Made by a program: the position numbers and the translations under genes
Shown here: positions 7,958 through 17,597 of the stretch, in pieces
How positions within the stretch are numbered: the stretch's first letter is position 1
Layout: the number at the start of each line of letters is the position of its first letter
Assembly (NCBI RefSeq): GCF_003261575.2
Contig: NZ_CP036175.1
Location: 5,208,001 to 5,272,000 of the forward strand
Direction: 5' to 3'
Source of the DNA: Klebsiella huaxiensis
GTDB taxonomy: Bacteria; Pseudomonadota; Gammaproteobacteria; Enterobacterales; Enterobacteriaceae
Length of the DNA stretch: 64,000 nucleotides
The notes under the pieces: model-generated
Database searches by the model: none
What the model was told of the DNA's origin: nothing
What the model saw: only the letters and a program-made list of their open reading frames with translations

Positions 7958-10480
7958 TCAGCGGCATTCGGCATTAATATTGACAATCTCCGTCCCTGAA
8001 GAGGCCGGAAGTGAATAATTGATGGCGCAGGAATCCTCTTTGCTATCCCCCCAGCTCACCCGAAGCTGGCCTGAAATATGAGCAAGACGGGCAAAAATAC
8101 GTTGCCCCTGCCCCACTACGCCCACCACGTTTTGTTCCGCATCCAGCACATCCGCACCGAACGGAATCATCTGGCCGTTGGTTAGTTGAATCATCACGGC
8201 CTGCCCTTGTAGGGTATCAAAATGCAGCTTAACCACCGCACCGCTGTAAGGCGCGATTTTCTGGCTGGTATTTTCCAGCTCAACGTTCTCCGATATACCT
8301 TTAGGATCGATCTCAATCTGGTTGATCTGGTAAGCGTTAAGATAAGGAACAATGGCATAACCAAAACGGTCGACAGTAACTCCTGGGTAACCACTCACTT
8401 TTGCCCCTTGAGCACCTTTAGCCTCGACCAGCGCCATGGTATCCGCGGTGTAAGGGGTCAACGTCACGCCGCCACTATGTGCAACTGCGCCGCCGCTAAT
8501 GCCAAAAGAATAATTACTATAATGTTTACCTGTTCCCACCTGCGCCTGAAGCATTGCCAGAGAACTGCGTAACGAGGTGTTCAGCGAACCGCTGGTCGAA
8601 TCCCCTTTATTGGAATTCGACGCCGACAGACCATAGCTCAACGAACTGTCTTCCAGCGCTGTACCGCTCAGCCCCAACTGTTCGCGTACCGCACCGCCTG
8701 GATCGTGATTCAGGTTCATCGACATCTGGCTGAACGGCGTCGTATTGCCGAGCGGAATGCTCAGCGTCAGCTGGTAGTGGTTTTCATAATCGCCATCACC
8801 GTTGCGGTTACGGCTCATACTCAGTCCGTAGCTCACTCGCCCCAAAGCATTGTTATAGCCAAACTGGTACTGGCGATCGGTTCCCTGATTTGCGTCCCAA
8901 TAATCCTGCTGCCAGACGTTAAGGTAAAAATTCCCCCATCCTTCAGGCAAATTCTGACTGGCACTGATGTTGAGGCGGCTTTTGGGGCGATGAATATCCC
9001 AGGTATCATCGCCATATTTCTGCGCATCACGGATCTGCATCGCGGTCATAAAGTCCAGGTATTCTTCTGTCGAATAACGATACGCCGCAACGCTAAAATT
9101 ACTGCCCGTCGACATAATAAACTGACTGTACTTCAGCTGATAGCTTTGCCCAGACATGCGTTTGCTATAGCCCTGCAGGGGCTTATCCAGCTGAGTTTGC
9201 GCCTGGGTGGCATCCAGAGAAAATGTCCCTACAGGCGTGCCCAACGCGACGCCCAACATACCTGCCTGATAATCTTCATTACCCTGAAGACCTGCATAAC
9301 CGGTAAAAAAGTTATTCAGGCCACGACGCCATGTCAGTTCGCCAAGAAACGGCTCGCTTTCAACCTGATCTTTGCGAAGCTTGCCCATCGTCACGCTATA
9401 GTGGTTAGTGCCAGAACGGAGTAGATTACTGGTCGCCGCGTAGGGGATGGTCTGCTGCTGCTCGGAACCATCCGCCTCCTTAATGACCAACTGCAGGTCA
9501 CCGCCGTAACCTGTGGGATAGAGATCGTTAATTTCAAACGGACCGGGTGATACGGCCGTTTCATATAACAGGCGTCCCTGCTGGAAAATCTGCACCTTCG
9601 CCGATGTACGAGCCGTTCCTCGCACAATAGGTGCATAACCTCGCTGGGAATCAGGCAGCATCTGCTCCTCATTTGCCAACTGAATGCCGCGAAATGCAAG
9701 GGTATCAAACAGCTCACCCCGGGTATTGCGGTCACCTAATGTCAGGCGTCCTTTTATCGCCGGAATGTCGCGCTGAACGTAGGAATTGAGCGCTTGATAG
9801 TGGCTGCCGATGTCATCCTGCCAGCTCCAGTTGCCATTGTGACGAAAATACCAGTTCCCCAGGTTAAAACCCGTAGTAATCCCCGAATAAGCACTTTCGT
9901 TTTCCGTTCCCCGGTTTTGCTGGTGATAATAGTTAGCGTTGTAGGTTAGCAGCCCCGCCGTCACGCCTTTGTTCCACTGCACCGGGTTGACGTAACCGCG
10001 CGGATTACGTACCAGATAAAGCGCTGGGATTGCTAAATCCAACGTTTGGTTGCTGGGGTCAAATTCCGACGTTACCTGAGGGATAATTTCCGCTGTCGCG
10101 AGGCAGGCATCATCCGCGCTATTAGCCAGCAGCGATTGCGCATCGTCGCTAAGTTTCTCGATATTCAGCGGCAGCGTGCGCCATGTTTCAGTGGTCAGGC
10201 ATATGGCCCCTGTTTTGGCTGGCGGTTTTCCCTCGCTAACCGTAATATCCTGGAATCCCTGATACTGGTTGTTGATCCGCAGCTCAACGCGATATTTGCC
10301 GGGCACGGCCAGGTTGTGTTCATAGTGGGTAAGATCGATCTTTTTCTGGCTACCCTGGCTCATAAAGGTGCTATTAAACTGCACTTCATCTGCATCCTGC
10401 GCGATAGCAAAAGGGCTAAAACCAAGCGAGATCGCCACGACCAGAGGCGTCGGTTTAAAATTGCAGGAACGAATCATCAA
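7958..10480 (-). CDS. Outer-membrane fimbrial usher (FimD/PapC family)
   Basis: An 840-residue protein of normal usher length. After a signal peptide (ending near FAIAQ, residue 28) come the N-terminal chaperone-binding domain (VQFNSTFM, TCQ-like region with CLTTETW), a long beta-barrel rich in YSLSYGLSAS-like repeats, and C-terminal domains ending NINAECR. Ushers bind chaperone-subunit complexes in the periplasm and thread the fibre through the 24-strand pore. It starts 64 bp after the chaperone stop and ends 20 bp before the adhesin start. Confidence 0.93.
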   Translation of the reverse strand: MMIRSCNFKPTPLVVAISLGFSPFAIAQDADEVQFNSTFMSQGSQKKIDLTHYEHNLAVPGKYRVELRINNQYQGFQDITVSEGKPPAKTGAICLTTETWRTLPLNIEKLSDDAQSLLANSADDACLATAEIIPQVTSEFDPSNQTLDLAIPALYLVRNPRGYVNPVQWNKGVTAGLLTYNANYYHQQNRGTENESAYSGITTGFNLGNWYFRHNGNWSWQDDIGSHYQALNSYVQRDIPAIKGRLTLGDRNTRGELFDTLAFRGIQLANEEQMLPDSQRGYAPIVRGTARTSAKVQIFQQGRLLYETAVSPGPFEINDLYPTGYGGDLQLVIKEADGSEQQQTIPYAATSNLLRSGTNHYSVTMGKLRKDQVESEPFLGELTWRRGLNNFFTGYAGLQGNEDYQAGMLGVALGTPVGTFSLDATQAQTQLDKPLQGYSKRMSGQSYQLKYSQFIMSTGSNFSVAAYRYSTEEYLDFMTAMQIRDAQKYGDDTWDIHRPKSRLNISASQNLPEGWGNFYLNVWQQDYWDANQGTDRQYQFGYNNALGRVSYGLSMSRNRNGDGDYENHYQLTLSIPLGNTTPFSQMSMNLNHDPGGAVREQLGLSGTALEDSSLSYGLSASNSNKGDSTSGSLNTSLRSSLAMLQAQVGTGKHYSNYSFGISGGAVAHSGGVTLTPYTADTMALVEAKGAQGAKVSGYPGVTVDRFGYAIVPYLNAYQINQIEIDPKGISENVELENTSQKIAPYSGAVVKLHFDTLQGQAVMIQLTNGQMIPFGADVLDAEQNVVGVVGQGQRIFARLAHISGQLRVSWGDSKEDSCAINYSLPASSGTEIVNINAECR

Positions 10481-10543
10481 GAACCCCGTTCTATTCCATT
10501 ACTGTTTACAGGGCGGCGACTACACAATGAATACCGCATTAAT

Positions 10544-11239
10544 TTATTTTTTATTAGGTTCCACAGGGCGTAGAGCGCCGTAGTCATTGATAATCATCGG
10601 GTACCAGCGGGGGGTTACGCGGTCCAGCGACCAAGTATGAGTTTCACCTGGCGTTAACATGCTGCCTGCGCCTATATTTTTTTCCCCTTTTTCATCTTCT
10701 GAAAAGTAGGCTACCGTCACGTGATATGGTGTGACGTTATGCGCGGTAACTTTATTTCCCTGACGCTTCCATACCACTTTTTCCGGTGCGTCACTCGCGT
10801 TTTTAATGAGGTTTTTTGGGCGATAAAAAAGTTTCAGACGTGAGCGAAAAGCCATCGATAGCAAGTTTTTCTCTGCCAGTTCGCCTTTAACCATGGGGGG
10901 AATTTCCAGAACATTAAGATAAAAAATGGATTCTTTATCCTGCGGTAATGCTTCACCCGTATAGCGAATACGCAGCGTTTGTCCTTTTCCAGCGTTAACA
11001 CGGTTAATCGGTGGAGTTAATAAAAAAGGAGCTTTTGCCGTATCCGGGGTCGAAATTTGATCACCATCATCCACCCAGGATTGGATAAGCACCGGTGAAC
11101 TCCCCTTGTTTTCCATCTTAACGGAGACTTCCCTTTCGCTTTCCGGGTAAATAACGCGCGTTCCTGTAATGACTACAGAGCTATAAACAGGAAAGGCCGC
11201 CGCCATGGCAAGTAGTATGGCAATAATGTTTTTTTTCAT
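10544..11239 (-). CDS. Periplasmic fimbrial chaperone (FimC/PapD family)
   Basis: A 231-residue protein with signal peptide MKKNIIAILLAMAAAFPVYS. The two immunoglobulin-like domains contain the PapD-family features ITGTRVIYPESEREVSVKMEN, LTPPINRVNAGKGQTLRI (with the subunit-anchoring Arg) and FYLNVLEIPP. It caps subunits in the periplasm by donating its G1 strand. I chose the start at 11239 because the signal peptide begins there; the upstream in-frame ATG at 11290 would add 17 residues before it. Confidence 0.92.
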   Translation of the reverse strand: MKKNIIAILLAMAAAFPVYSSVVITGTRVIYPESEREVSVKMENKGSSPVLIQSWVDDGDQISTPDTAKAPFLLTPPINRVNAGKGQTLRIRYTGEALPQDKESIFYLNVLEIPPMVKGELAEKNLLSMAFRSRLKLFYRPKNLIKNASDAPEKVVWKRQGNKVTAHNVTPYHVTVAYFSEDEKGEKNIGAGSMLTPGETHTWSLDRVTPRWYPMIINDYGALRPVEPNKK

Positions 11240-11312
11240 TATAGAATCCGTCCTGTTAACCGATGGAATTCCTTCCATCGGTGTTTTCATATGTCATCCG
11301 ATGACGATGAAT

Positions 11313-11873
11313 TTACTGATAATTAATGCTGAAGCTGACATCACTGGTCACAGGGCCTGCTGTCGTAGCTCCCAGTGCATAATACTGAACGGCATAAGGC
11401 AGTATAGTGGTTCCGGTGCTCGCACCAGCGGTATTAGGGATAACAACAGGGGTATTGGTTGAAGTTTGTGAACTACGGCCAATATCAATTTTCATATTAC
11501 TCTGAGCATCGATCAGCTGCAGCTGTACGTTGCCCGCGCCACTCGTAGTTGTATTCACCAGATTGTTAGTGGTGCTATCTACACTCGCACCGTTTTCAAA
11601 GTATGCCGCTGCCGTAGACGTGGTTACCAGACCCGTACAACCAGAAAGCTCAATATTAAATTGAGTGCGTCCAGCTACAGCGCCAGGAGCAGCTAAAGCC
11701 TGAACAGAAAGAGTAGGCAGTACAACCGTAGCCGGTGAAGGAGAACCATCAATAGCAATCTGACAGGTAGAATCGGTTAGCTGGCCCTGGAAATTGATTT
11801 GCCCATCAGAGGCCTGAGCGCCAACAGCAACCAGGCAGGAAACTACAGCGGTAGATAATAATAAACGCTTCAT
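11313..11873 (-). CDS. Major fimbrial subunit (FimA type)
   Basis: A 186-residue pilin with signal peptide MKRLLLSTAVVSCLVAVGAQA. It has the paired cysteines of type 1 pilins (DSTCQIA and LSGCTGL), and ends in VSFSINYQ, the beta-zipper motif read by the chaperone and usher. The ATG at 11873 has GGAGT 6 bases upstream. It is the first and presumably most highly expressed gene of the operon. The upstream 200 bp are AT-rich and hold its promoter. Confidence 0.93.
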   Translation of the reverse strand: MKRLLLSTAVVSCLVAVGAQASDGQINFQGQLTDSTCQIAIDGSPSPATVVLPTLSVQALAAPGAVAGRTQFNIELSGCTGLVTTSTAAAYFENGASVDSTTNNLVNTTTSGAGNVQLQLIDAQSNMKIDIGRSSQTSTNTPVVIPNTAGASTGTTILPYAVQYYALGATTAGPVTSDVSFSINYQ

Positions 11874-12071
11874 ATTTAACTCCATGTTAAAAAAGTCCCT
11901 GGATAAGGGGATGTCATTTACAAAAAAAACACTTCTGTTGGAATTTAAACGTCCAACACACGGTCCCATAGCGGTCAATTATTTATTAATACTGATATAA
12001 TAATATTAGTAATAATAAAATTGCCACTTCACTTATATATTTAAAAAAATAAATATCTTCACAACCAACGT

Positions 12072-12440
12072 TCAATATTGATAGAGTATTTTTATATTTC
12101 CAGAGGTAATTCTGTACCCTTTCCCAGGGATTCGTTCAATCATATTCTCGTCAAAGCCAGCTAATATCAGATTTTGCTTTAAGGCTGATATCACCTGCAC
12201 TAATCTGGAATGTGAAGAACTCAACCCATTTTTATCCCAGACATGATGCATGATTTCATTATCGGTAATAATGTCCTTTTGATGTTGCATCAAAAGAAAG
12301 AATAAAAGATTAGACATAGTACTACGCAAAACAATCGGGCCAGTGCCCAGCAAACGACCAGAAACATTAACAATCTTAAGTGGGCTGTCGAAACAAAAAT
12401 TTGCATCATCAATCATAAAGCCAAAAACAGATAATGACAT
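12072..12440 (-). CDS. Winged-helix DNA-binding protein (OmpR/CadC-type domain alone)
   Basis: A 122-residue protein consisting only of a Trans_reg_C-type winged helix. The recognition region is IMHHVWDKNGLSSSHSRLVQ, and the wing ends ERIPGKGYRI. No transmembrane helix or receiver domain is present. It lies upstream of the pilin gene on the same strand in very AT-rich DNA and is the likely fimbrial operon regulator. Its helix resembles that of the MarT-like regulator at 25940 (VWDDNGLTSSNSNL). Its small size compared with CadC/ToxR relatives means it must act without a membrane sensor. Confidence 0.78.
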   Translation of the reverse strand: MSLSVFGFMIDDANFCFDSPLKIVNVSGRLLGTGPIVLRSTMSNLLFFLLMQHQKDIITDNEIMHHVWDKNGLSSSHSRLVQVISALKQNLILAGFDENMIERIPGKGYRITSGNIKILYQY

Positions 12441-13006
12441 TCACATATCCTTATATAATCATCCATAATTATACATCAAGTGAATATATAAATATTTTCC
12501 CTGGTGCGATCCAATAATAATCTTATTTCTTGTGGAGATTATAATCTTAATATTAATGAAATCTCAAGCAATGTGAATAATAGGTATAAATATCAACCCA
12601 ACAACAAAAACAAGAATAAAAAACTATTTTCCAATCAAAAATCAATACATAAAACCAAACAGAATGAAGAATAATCTTAAGAAATTCAGATCAAACAATA
12701 AAAACTTAACTCTTTATTTTTAATGAAATTAGAATAAAACACTAAAAATTAAAATAAAATCAATAAAAACAAAAAATTAAGCAAGCTATAAATACCTAAG
12801 ATAAATCATGAACTAACTTTATTTTATGTAACAAAAGACCATTTCATTCACATATAAGATACTTCACATACGGTTCATTTTTATTTTATATAAATAGGCA
12901 TTATCTAATCAGATATTATTTTAAGGGGCTAATACATTAGAGCCCCCTATGCGGTTTTCCACAAAACGTCAAACCACACATTATTATCCCTACGTAAAAA
13001 TACGGT
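12441..13006. other. AT-rich intergenic region, no gene seen
   Basis: About 570 bp of very AT-rich sequence with many A runs, upstream of the winged-helix gene. No open frame with a ribosome binding site is apparent. The composition fits H-NS-silenced horizontally acquired DNA around a fimbrial locus and would hold the regulator's promoter. Confidence 0.5.
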
Positions 13007-14071
13007 TCACTCCGTAAACACAAACCGCGTCGGCGCAAAACAGTTCAGGATTCGATGCACCAGAAAGACCATGGTCAGCGTCACCACTAAGGCAACGGTT
13101 ACGGAGGTTATGCGGTACAGATCGCTGAATACCAGATCCTGGTCCGGATGCAGATTCTGGCCAAACATAATGCCGATGGTAGTGATACTGGCGAAGCCCA
13201 CGCCCGCGCCGACTTTCTCCATCACGTGCAGGCGGGCGCTAAAGGCCAGGCCGAGTCCAATCAGCGGCATCATCAGCACCATATGGTTGCTAAAATCATA
13301 GATAACCAACTGCACCAGCAAAATATAGAGACAGGCCATCACCACCCCCACCACGCGCCAGATCGAGCTAATCACCGCCCCGCGATAGTGCATCGGGAAG
13401 AGAATTAAAATCCCCGCCATCAGCGCCGACAGGGAATCACTCAGATCGCAGAGCTGGAAGATAACAAAGATCACCGTCGCCACGCTGCCGGAGAGCAGCG
13501 ATTCATGGCGAATACGAGCGGCATCTTTTTCAATACGCGGCGGCGGCTTGCGCGGTTCCACGTCCGGGATAAAGTAGTTGAGCAGCGCGCTGAGGGCCAC
13601 CGCCATTACGCACGCCTCCATGTTGGAGAACATCAGCGTGTGCCAGTTGCTGGTGGGATAGCTCATAAAGTTGAGCATCGTGCTCTGGCATACCACGCCC
13701 ATCGAGCCCAGCAGAAACAACGGCCCCTGGCTCATAAAGCGAAAACGCATCACGTACAGGCCAAAGACCACCAGCGTCATAATTACTGGCCACTGCGAAA
13801 GATAGCCGACAATCAGCACCATTTCGACGCAGTTTACCGCTGCGCTGAACACAAACTGCCGCGCCACGTGACGGTTAAATACCGGTACCAGCGAAAGCAG
13901 CATCAGCGGGTAAACCACAAAAAAGACGCCGTACTGCACGTCGTAGAAAGTCGAAATGCTCAGCGCGATAGTTCCGGCTACGGCGATGCGCAGCGTCTGG
14001 CGAAAATCATTGGCCGTGTAGACGATATTGCCGTGCGGGGTGAATACCCGCGCCAGGGTATTAATAGACAT
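13007..14071 (-). CDS. DUF2955 / FUSC-like inner-membrane protein
   Basis: A 354-residue integral membrane protein with two blocks of hydrophobic helices (residues about 27-165 and 195-345), the layout of fusaric-acid-resistance-type (FUSC, DUF2955) transporters. Its start overlaps the end of the HlyD-family gene by 11 bases, and both follow a MarR gene, so the three form one operon. Such pairs export aromatic acids or drugs from the cytoplasm with a periplasmic adaptor. The substrate is not known. Confidence 0.82.
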   Translation of the reverse strand: MSINTLARVFTPHGNIVYTANDFRQTLRIAVAGTIALSISTFYDVQYGVFFVVYPLMLLSLVPVFNRHVARQFVFSAAVNCVEMVLIVGYLSQWPVIMTLVVFGLYVMRFRFMSQGPLFLLGSMGVVCQSTMLNFMSYPTSNWHTLMFSNMEACVMAVALSALLNYFIPDVEPRKPPPRIEKDAARIRHESLLSGSVATVIFVIFQLCDLSDSLSALMAGILILFPMHYRGAVISSIWRVVGVVMACLYILLVQLVIYDFSNHMVLMMPLIGLGLAFSARLHVMEKVGAGVGFASITTIGIMFGQNLHPDQDLVFSDLYRITSVTVALVVTLTMVFLVHRILNCFAPTRFVFTE

Positions 14072-15128
14072 AATGCAGCAGGCTCACCAGATGGATCTGC
14101 GCACCAGCAAAGGTGCGGGCAAACGGGCCATCGCTATTATACAGCTGCACCGTAGCGCGTGCGCCGGTAGGCAGCGGCTTGTCCAGCGGCTCATCGAGCG
14201 CTACGTGGATACGCATGCGCTGGGCATCGCGCACCCAGCGAGTGGACTGCTCAGGCTGCGACAGCTGACCGTTGACCTCTTCCTGCCCGGCCAGAATCCC
14301 GGCATCGCTGCTGGTGACGCGCGCTTTAAAAACTTTACCCGGCAGCGCATCAAACACCACCGCCGCATCGGTATTCACGCCGGTGTGGCGCAGGCTCTTC
14401 TCACGGAAATCGGCAACGATATCGGTGTGATTGCTCACCAGCGCCAGCAACGGCGTGGCGGCGGTGGCGTACAGTCCGGGATTGAGCTGAAGGTTGCTCA
14501 CCATGCCGTCAGTTTCGGCGCGGACCTTTGTCCAGCCGAGGTTAAGCTGCGCTTCTTCCAGCGCATTGCGATACTTTTGCAACGTCACGTTGCGCGCATC
14601 ATCGCGTTCGCCACGCTGGATCAGCAGGTTCTGGATGCTGGCGCTGAGCGCGCTGACCGACTGTTCGCTGGTTTGCCAGGTGGTGCGCACTTTATCCAGA
14701 TCCGACTGCGAGACGTTCTGCATAGTGCTCAGCCGCTGATAACGGTCGAGGGTAACCTTGTCGTTGCGCGCGGTGTACTGGGCGGTGCGCAGGTTGGCGC
14801 GGGCAGAGGCGATCTGCGCGTCCAGCTGCTGGTTGCTCAGCTTCGCCTGCTCAAGGGCGATTTGTGCGGCCTCTACTTTGTTAATAAACAGCGTCGGGTC
14901 CAGCTCATAGAGCAGGTCGCCCTTCTTCACCTGGCTATTATTATGTACATAGACATGGGAGACATAGCCGGAGACGCGCGACGAGACCGGGGTCACCACG
15001 CGCATCACGGTGGAGTCCGGGGTGAGCGGGATCCAGATATCGGCAACGATAAACCAGGCGAATATCGCCAGAAACGCGGCAATACTCACCCTTACCCAAC
15101 GGGCAAACTTCTGTTCAGGGGTCATCAT
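14061..15128 (-). CDS. HlyD/EmrA-family membrane fusion protein
   Basis: A 355-residue protein with one N-terminal transmembrane helix (VSIAAFLAIFAWFIVADIWI, residues about 14-33). Then come the half-lipoyl motif VSGYVSHVYVHNNSQVKKGD, a long alpha-helical hairpin rich in Ala, Gln and Leu (residues 85-190), and the second half-lipoyl segment AETDGMVSNLQLNPG. It bridges the inner-membrane partner to an outer-membrane channel. It follows the MarR gene by 6 bp. No outer-membrane channel gene is in the cluster. Confidence 0.87.
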   Translation of the reverse strand: MMTPEQKFARWVRVSIAAFLAIFAWFIVADIWIPLTPDSTVMRVVTPVSSRVSGYVSHVYVHNNSQVKKGDLLYELDPTLFINKVEAAQIALEQAKLSNQQLDAQIASARANLRTAQYTARNDKVTLDRYQRLSTMQNVSQSDLDKVRTTWQTSEQSVSALSASIQNLLIQRGERDDARNVTLQKYRNALEEAQLNLGWTKVRAETDGMVSNLQLNPGLYATAATPLLALVSNHTDIVADFREKSLRHTGVNTDAAVVFDALPGKVFKARVTSSDAGILAGQEEVNGQLSQPEQSTRWVRDAQRMRIHVALDEPLDKPLPTGARATVQLYNSDGPFARTFAGAQIHLVSLLHYVY

Positions 15129-15134
15129 AGTTTT

Positions 15135-15599
15135 TTAGATCTTATTATCTTCTTCGCGGATAGTCCGCAGATTGCAGGCGATGTGATTTAACGTGGCGCT
15201 GAAGGTGGCAAGTTCCGCCTCGGGAATGGTTCGGGTGACGCGATTTTGATAAGTCTCAATCACGCGGTTCAGCTCTTCCAGCCTTGTTCGGCCTTTCGCC
15301 GTCAGCGTCAGCAGGCGTATACGCTTGTCATAGGGCGATGTAGAACGCAGCAGATAGCCCTGCTTTTCCAGCTGCGTGAGGGTGCGCATCAGCGGCGGCA
15401 GTTCAATGCCCTGCACCTCCGCCAGCTCGCTGACCGAGACGTTATCCCCCAGCTGATGCAGCTGCATCAGCACCGTCCAGCTTGACTGAGTCAGGCCAGT
15501 GTCGGTAATGGCAGAATCGATAATCGCGCGCCACTGGCGCACCACCATCGCCATACGCATCCCCATTGGGCGGCGGGCAAACAGGTCGTCTTCGGTCAT
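15135..15599 (-). CDS. MarR-family transcriptional regulator
   Basis: A 154-residue protein with the MarR winged helix (SVSELAEVQGIELPPLMRTL, then LEKQGYLLRSTSPYDKRIRL for the wing). First gene of the operon with the HlyD and DUF2955 genes, so likely an autorepressor of this efflux set released by a small ligand. A 12-bp palindrome of SlyA/MarR operator type lies 37 bp upstream of the start. Confidence 0.88.
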   Translation of the reverse strand: MTEDDLFARRPMGMRMAMVVRQWRAIIDSAITDTGLTQSSWTVLMQLHQLGDNVSVSELAEVQGIELPPLMRTLTQLEKQGYLLRSTSPYDKRIRLLTLTAKGRTRLEELNRVIETYQNRVTRTIPEAELATFSATLNHIACNLRTIREEDNKI

Positions 15600-15635
15600 C
15601 TTCTTTTCCTCATTTAACGATGAGGAAAATAATAC

Positions 15636-15647
15636 TTATCAAGATAA
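15636..15647. promoter_or_regulatory. Candidate MarR/SlyA-type operator
   Basis: TTATCAAGATAA is a palindrome with perfect 5-bp arms and the same layout as the SlyA consensus TTAGCAAGCTAA. It lies in the promoter region of the marR-type gene. Its role is inferred from position and pattern. Confidence 0.45.
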
Positions 15648-15729
15648 CTATAAAGAAACAAAGGACAGAGAAGCATGAAATGATAAATTCTGTGAATGTA
15701 AATTCCCGATGGAGTATCGGTTTGGTATG

Positions 15730-15800
15730 GTAGCCCGGACAGGCGCGTCAAGCGCCGCCTCCGGGGAAACCCCGGTCGCGCTGACGTTTACCGGGGCTAC
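15730..15800. repeat. REP/BIME-type palindromic element
   Basis: GTAGCCCGGACAGGCGCGTC, with GCGCCGCCTCCGGGG, then an inverted partner ending CCGGGGCTAC. This Klebsiella-type REP unit recurs at 18589, 19113 and 44341. It lies between the marR gene and yjiS. Confidence 0.85.
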
Positions 15801-15830
15801 GAACGTGCGCGGGGTGAAAAACCGCACGTT

Positions 15831-15995
15831 TTAATTGATCTGATCCCGTCTTAATCCGACGTCTCTCAGCTGTTCATCGCTCATTCGCTGCAAAACTCGT
15901 CGCGTTTGCATCCGAAGCCACCATTTTCTGATCGCTCGCCCTAAAAATACGAAGCCGATAAACGGCTGTTTTGCCCGGTTCTCGTGAAATTCCAT
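15831..15995 (-). CDS. yjiS: DUF1127 small protein, YjiS
   Basis: A 54-residue basic protein beginning MEFHENRAKQPF and ending in the DUF1127 signature MSDEQLRDVGLRRDQIN. The ATG at 15995 is preceded by AGGAGGCAGAGG, a strong ribosome binding site. E. coli YjiS has the same length and also neighbours yjiR. DUF1127 proteins bind RNA in some alphaproteobacteria; the role in enterobacteria is not known. Confidence 0.88.
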   Translation of the reverse strand: MEFHENRAKQPFIGFVFLGRAIRKWWLRMQTRRVLQRMSDEQLRDVGLRRDQIN

Positions 15996-16172
15996 CCTCT
16001 GCCTCCTCGCCTTGCCAGAGGCTTTATCTTCGCGGATCTGGGGCCAGACAATACAGATTCACAAAACACTTTTCTTTAACATACAGATTGATTAAAACGA
16101 TATCTGCGTGCGGTTTTCACCGCCGATCTGTACCGATTTATCCATCTGTATGGCAACAAAAAGGGATACAGC

Positions 16173-17597
16173 ATGACTCGCTACCAACATCTGGCCAATT
16201 TGCTGGCTGAGCGTATTGAACAAGGGCTATATCGCCATGGCGAAAAGCTGCCCTCAGTGCGCAGCCTTAGCCAGGAGCACGGCGTCAGCATCAGCACCGT
16301 CCAGCAGGCTTATCAGACGCTGGAGCAGCGCCAGCTGATCACCCCGCAGCCGCGATCCGGCTATTTTGTTGCCCCACAAAAAGCCCAGCCGCCGGTACCG
16401 CCGATGTCGCGCCCTGTACAGCGCCCGGTGGAAATAACCCAGTGGGATCAGGTGCTGAACATGCTCGACGCCCGCAATGACAAAACCATCATCCCGTTCG
16501 GCGGCGGCTCCCCGGACGTATCTCAGCCGAGTTTAAAACCGCTGTGGCGCGAGCTCAGCCGGGTGATCCAGCATAATATTATCGATGTGCTGAGCTACGA
16601 TGAGCTGGCCGGACGCCGCGAGTTACGCGAGCAGATTGCCCGCCTGATGCTCGATGGCGGTTCCGTCGTCACCGCCGACGAGCTGGTGATCACCAGCGGC
16701 TGCCACAGCGCACTGTCGCTGGCCCTGCTCGCGGTGTGTCAGCCCGGCGATATCGTTGCCGTCGAATCCCCTTGCTATTACGGCACCATGCAGATGCTGC
16801 GCGGCCTGGGGATCAAAGCCATTGAGATCCCCACCGATCCGAACAGCGGGATCAGCGTCGAAGCCCTGGAGCTGGCGCTGGAGCAGTGGCCGATCAAAGG
16901 GGTCATTCTGGTGCCGAACTGCAACAACCCGCTGGGATTTATCATGCCGGACGCCCGTAAGCGCGCCGTACTGTGCCTCGCCCAGCGCCACGATATCGTG
17001 ATTTTTGAGGATGATATTTACGGCGAGCTGGCGACCGACTACCCGCGCCCGCGCACCATTCATTCGTGGGATATCGACGGCCGGGTCATACTCTGCAGCT
17101 CGTTTACCAAGACCATCGCCCCCGGCCTGCGCATCGGCTGGGTCGCCCCGGGCCGCTACTACGATCGCCTGTTGCAGATGAAATACGCCGCCAGCGGCAC
17201 CAACGTCCCCTCGACCCAGCTGGCGGCCTCCACCTTTATTCGCGAAGGCCACTATCACCGCCACGTGCGGCGCATGCGGCAGATCTATCAGCGTAATATG
17301 GAAATTTACACCTGCTGGCTGCGGGAATATTTCCCCTGCGGCATCTGCGTCACCCGTCCAACCGGCGGCTTTATGCTGTGGGTCGAACTGCCCGAGCAGG
17401 TGGATATGGTCTGCGTCGCCAAACAGCTGTGCCGCATGAAGATCCAGGTCGCGCCGGGATCGCTGTTTTCGGCTTCAGGGAAATATCGTAACTGCTTAAG
17501 GATCAACTGCGCCCTGCCGCCGATTGAGAAACATCGGGAGGTGATGGTGCAGCTGGGCATGGCGGTGAAGGTGGCAATGGAGTGGGAGGCGGAGTGA
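16173..17597 (+). CDS. yjiR: MocR-family regulator (GntR helix-turn-helix plus aminotransferase-like domain), YjiR
   Basis: A 474-residue protein. Residues 1-70 are a GntR-type winged helix (GEKLPSVRSLSQEHGVSIST), followed by a linker of about 50 residues and a fold-type I aminotransferase domain. The PLP-binding lysine is in SSFTKTIAPGLRIGW, and PNCNNPLG and FEDDIYGE are also present. MocR proteins sense PLP-linked amino metabolites and act as regulators rather than enzymes. Position beside yjiS supports the YjiR assignment. Confidence 0.87.
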   Translation: MTRYQHLANLLAERIEQGLYRHGEKLPSVRSLSQEHGVSISTVQQAYQTLEQRQLITPQPRSGYFVAPQKAQPPVPPMSRPVQRPVEITQWDQVLNMLDARNDKTIIPFGGGSPDVSQPSLKPLWRELSRVIQHNIIDVLSYDELAGRRELREQIARLMLDGGSVVTADELVITSGCHSALSLALLAVCQPGDIVAVESPCYYGTMQMLRGLGIKAIEIPTDPNSGISVEALELALEQWPIKGVILVPNCNNPLGFIMPDARKRAVLCLAQRHDIVIFEDDIYGELATDYPRPRTIHSWDIDGRVILCSSFTKTIAPGLRIGWVAPGRYYDRLLQMKYAASGTNVPSTQLAASTFIREGHYHRHVRRMRQIYQRNMEIYTCWLREYFPCGICVTRPTGGFMLWVELPEQVDMVCVAKQLCRMKIQVAPGSLFSASGKYRNCLRINCALPPIEKHREVMVQLGMAVKVAMEWEAE

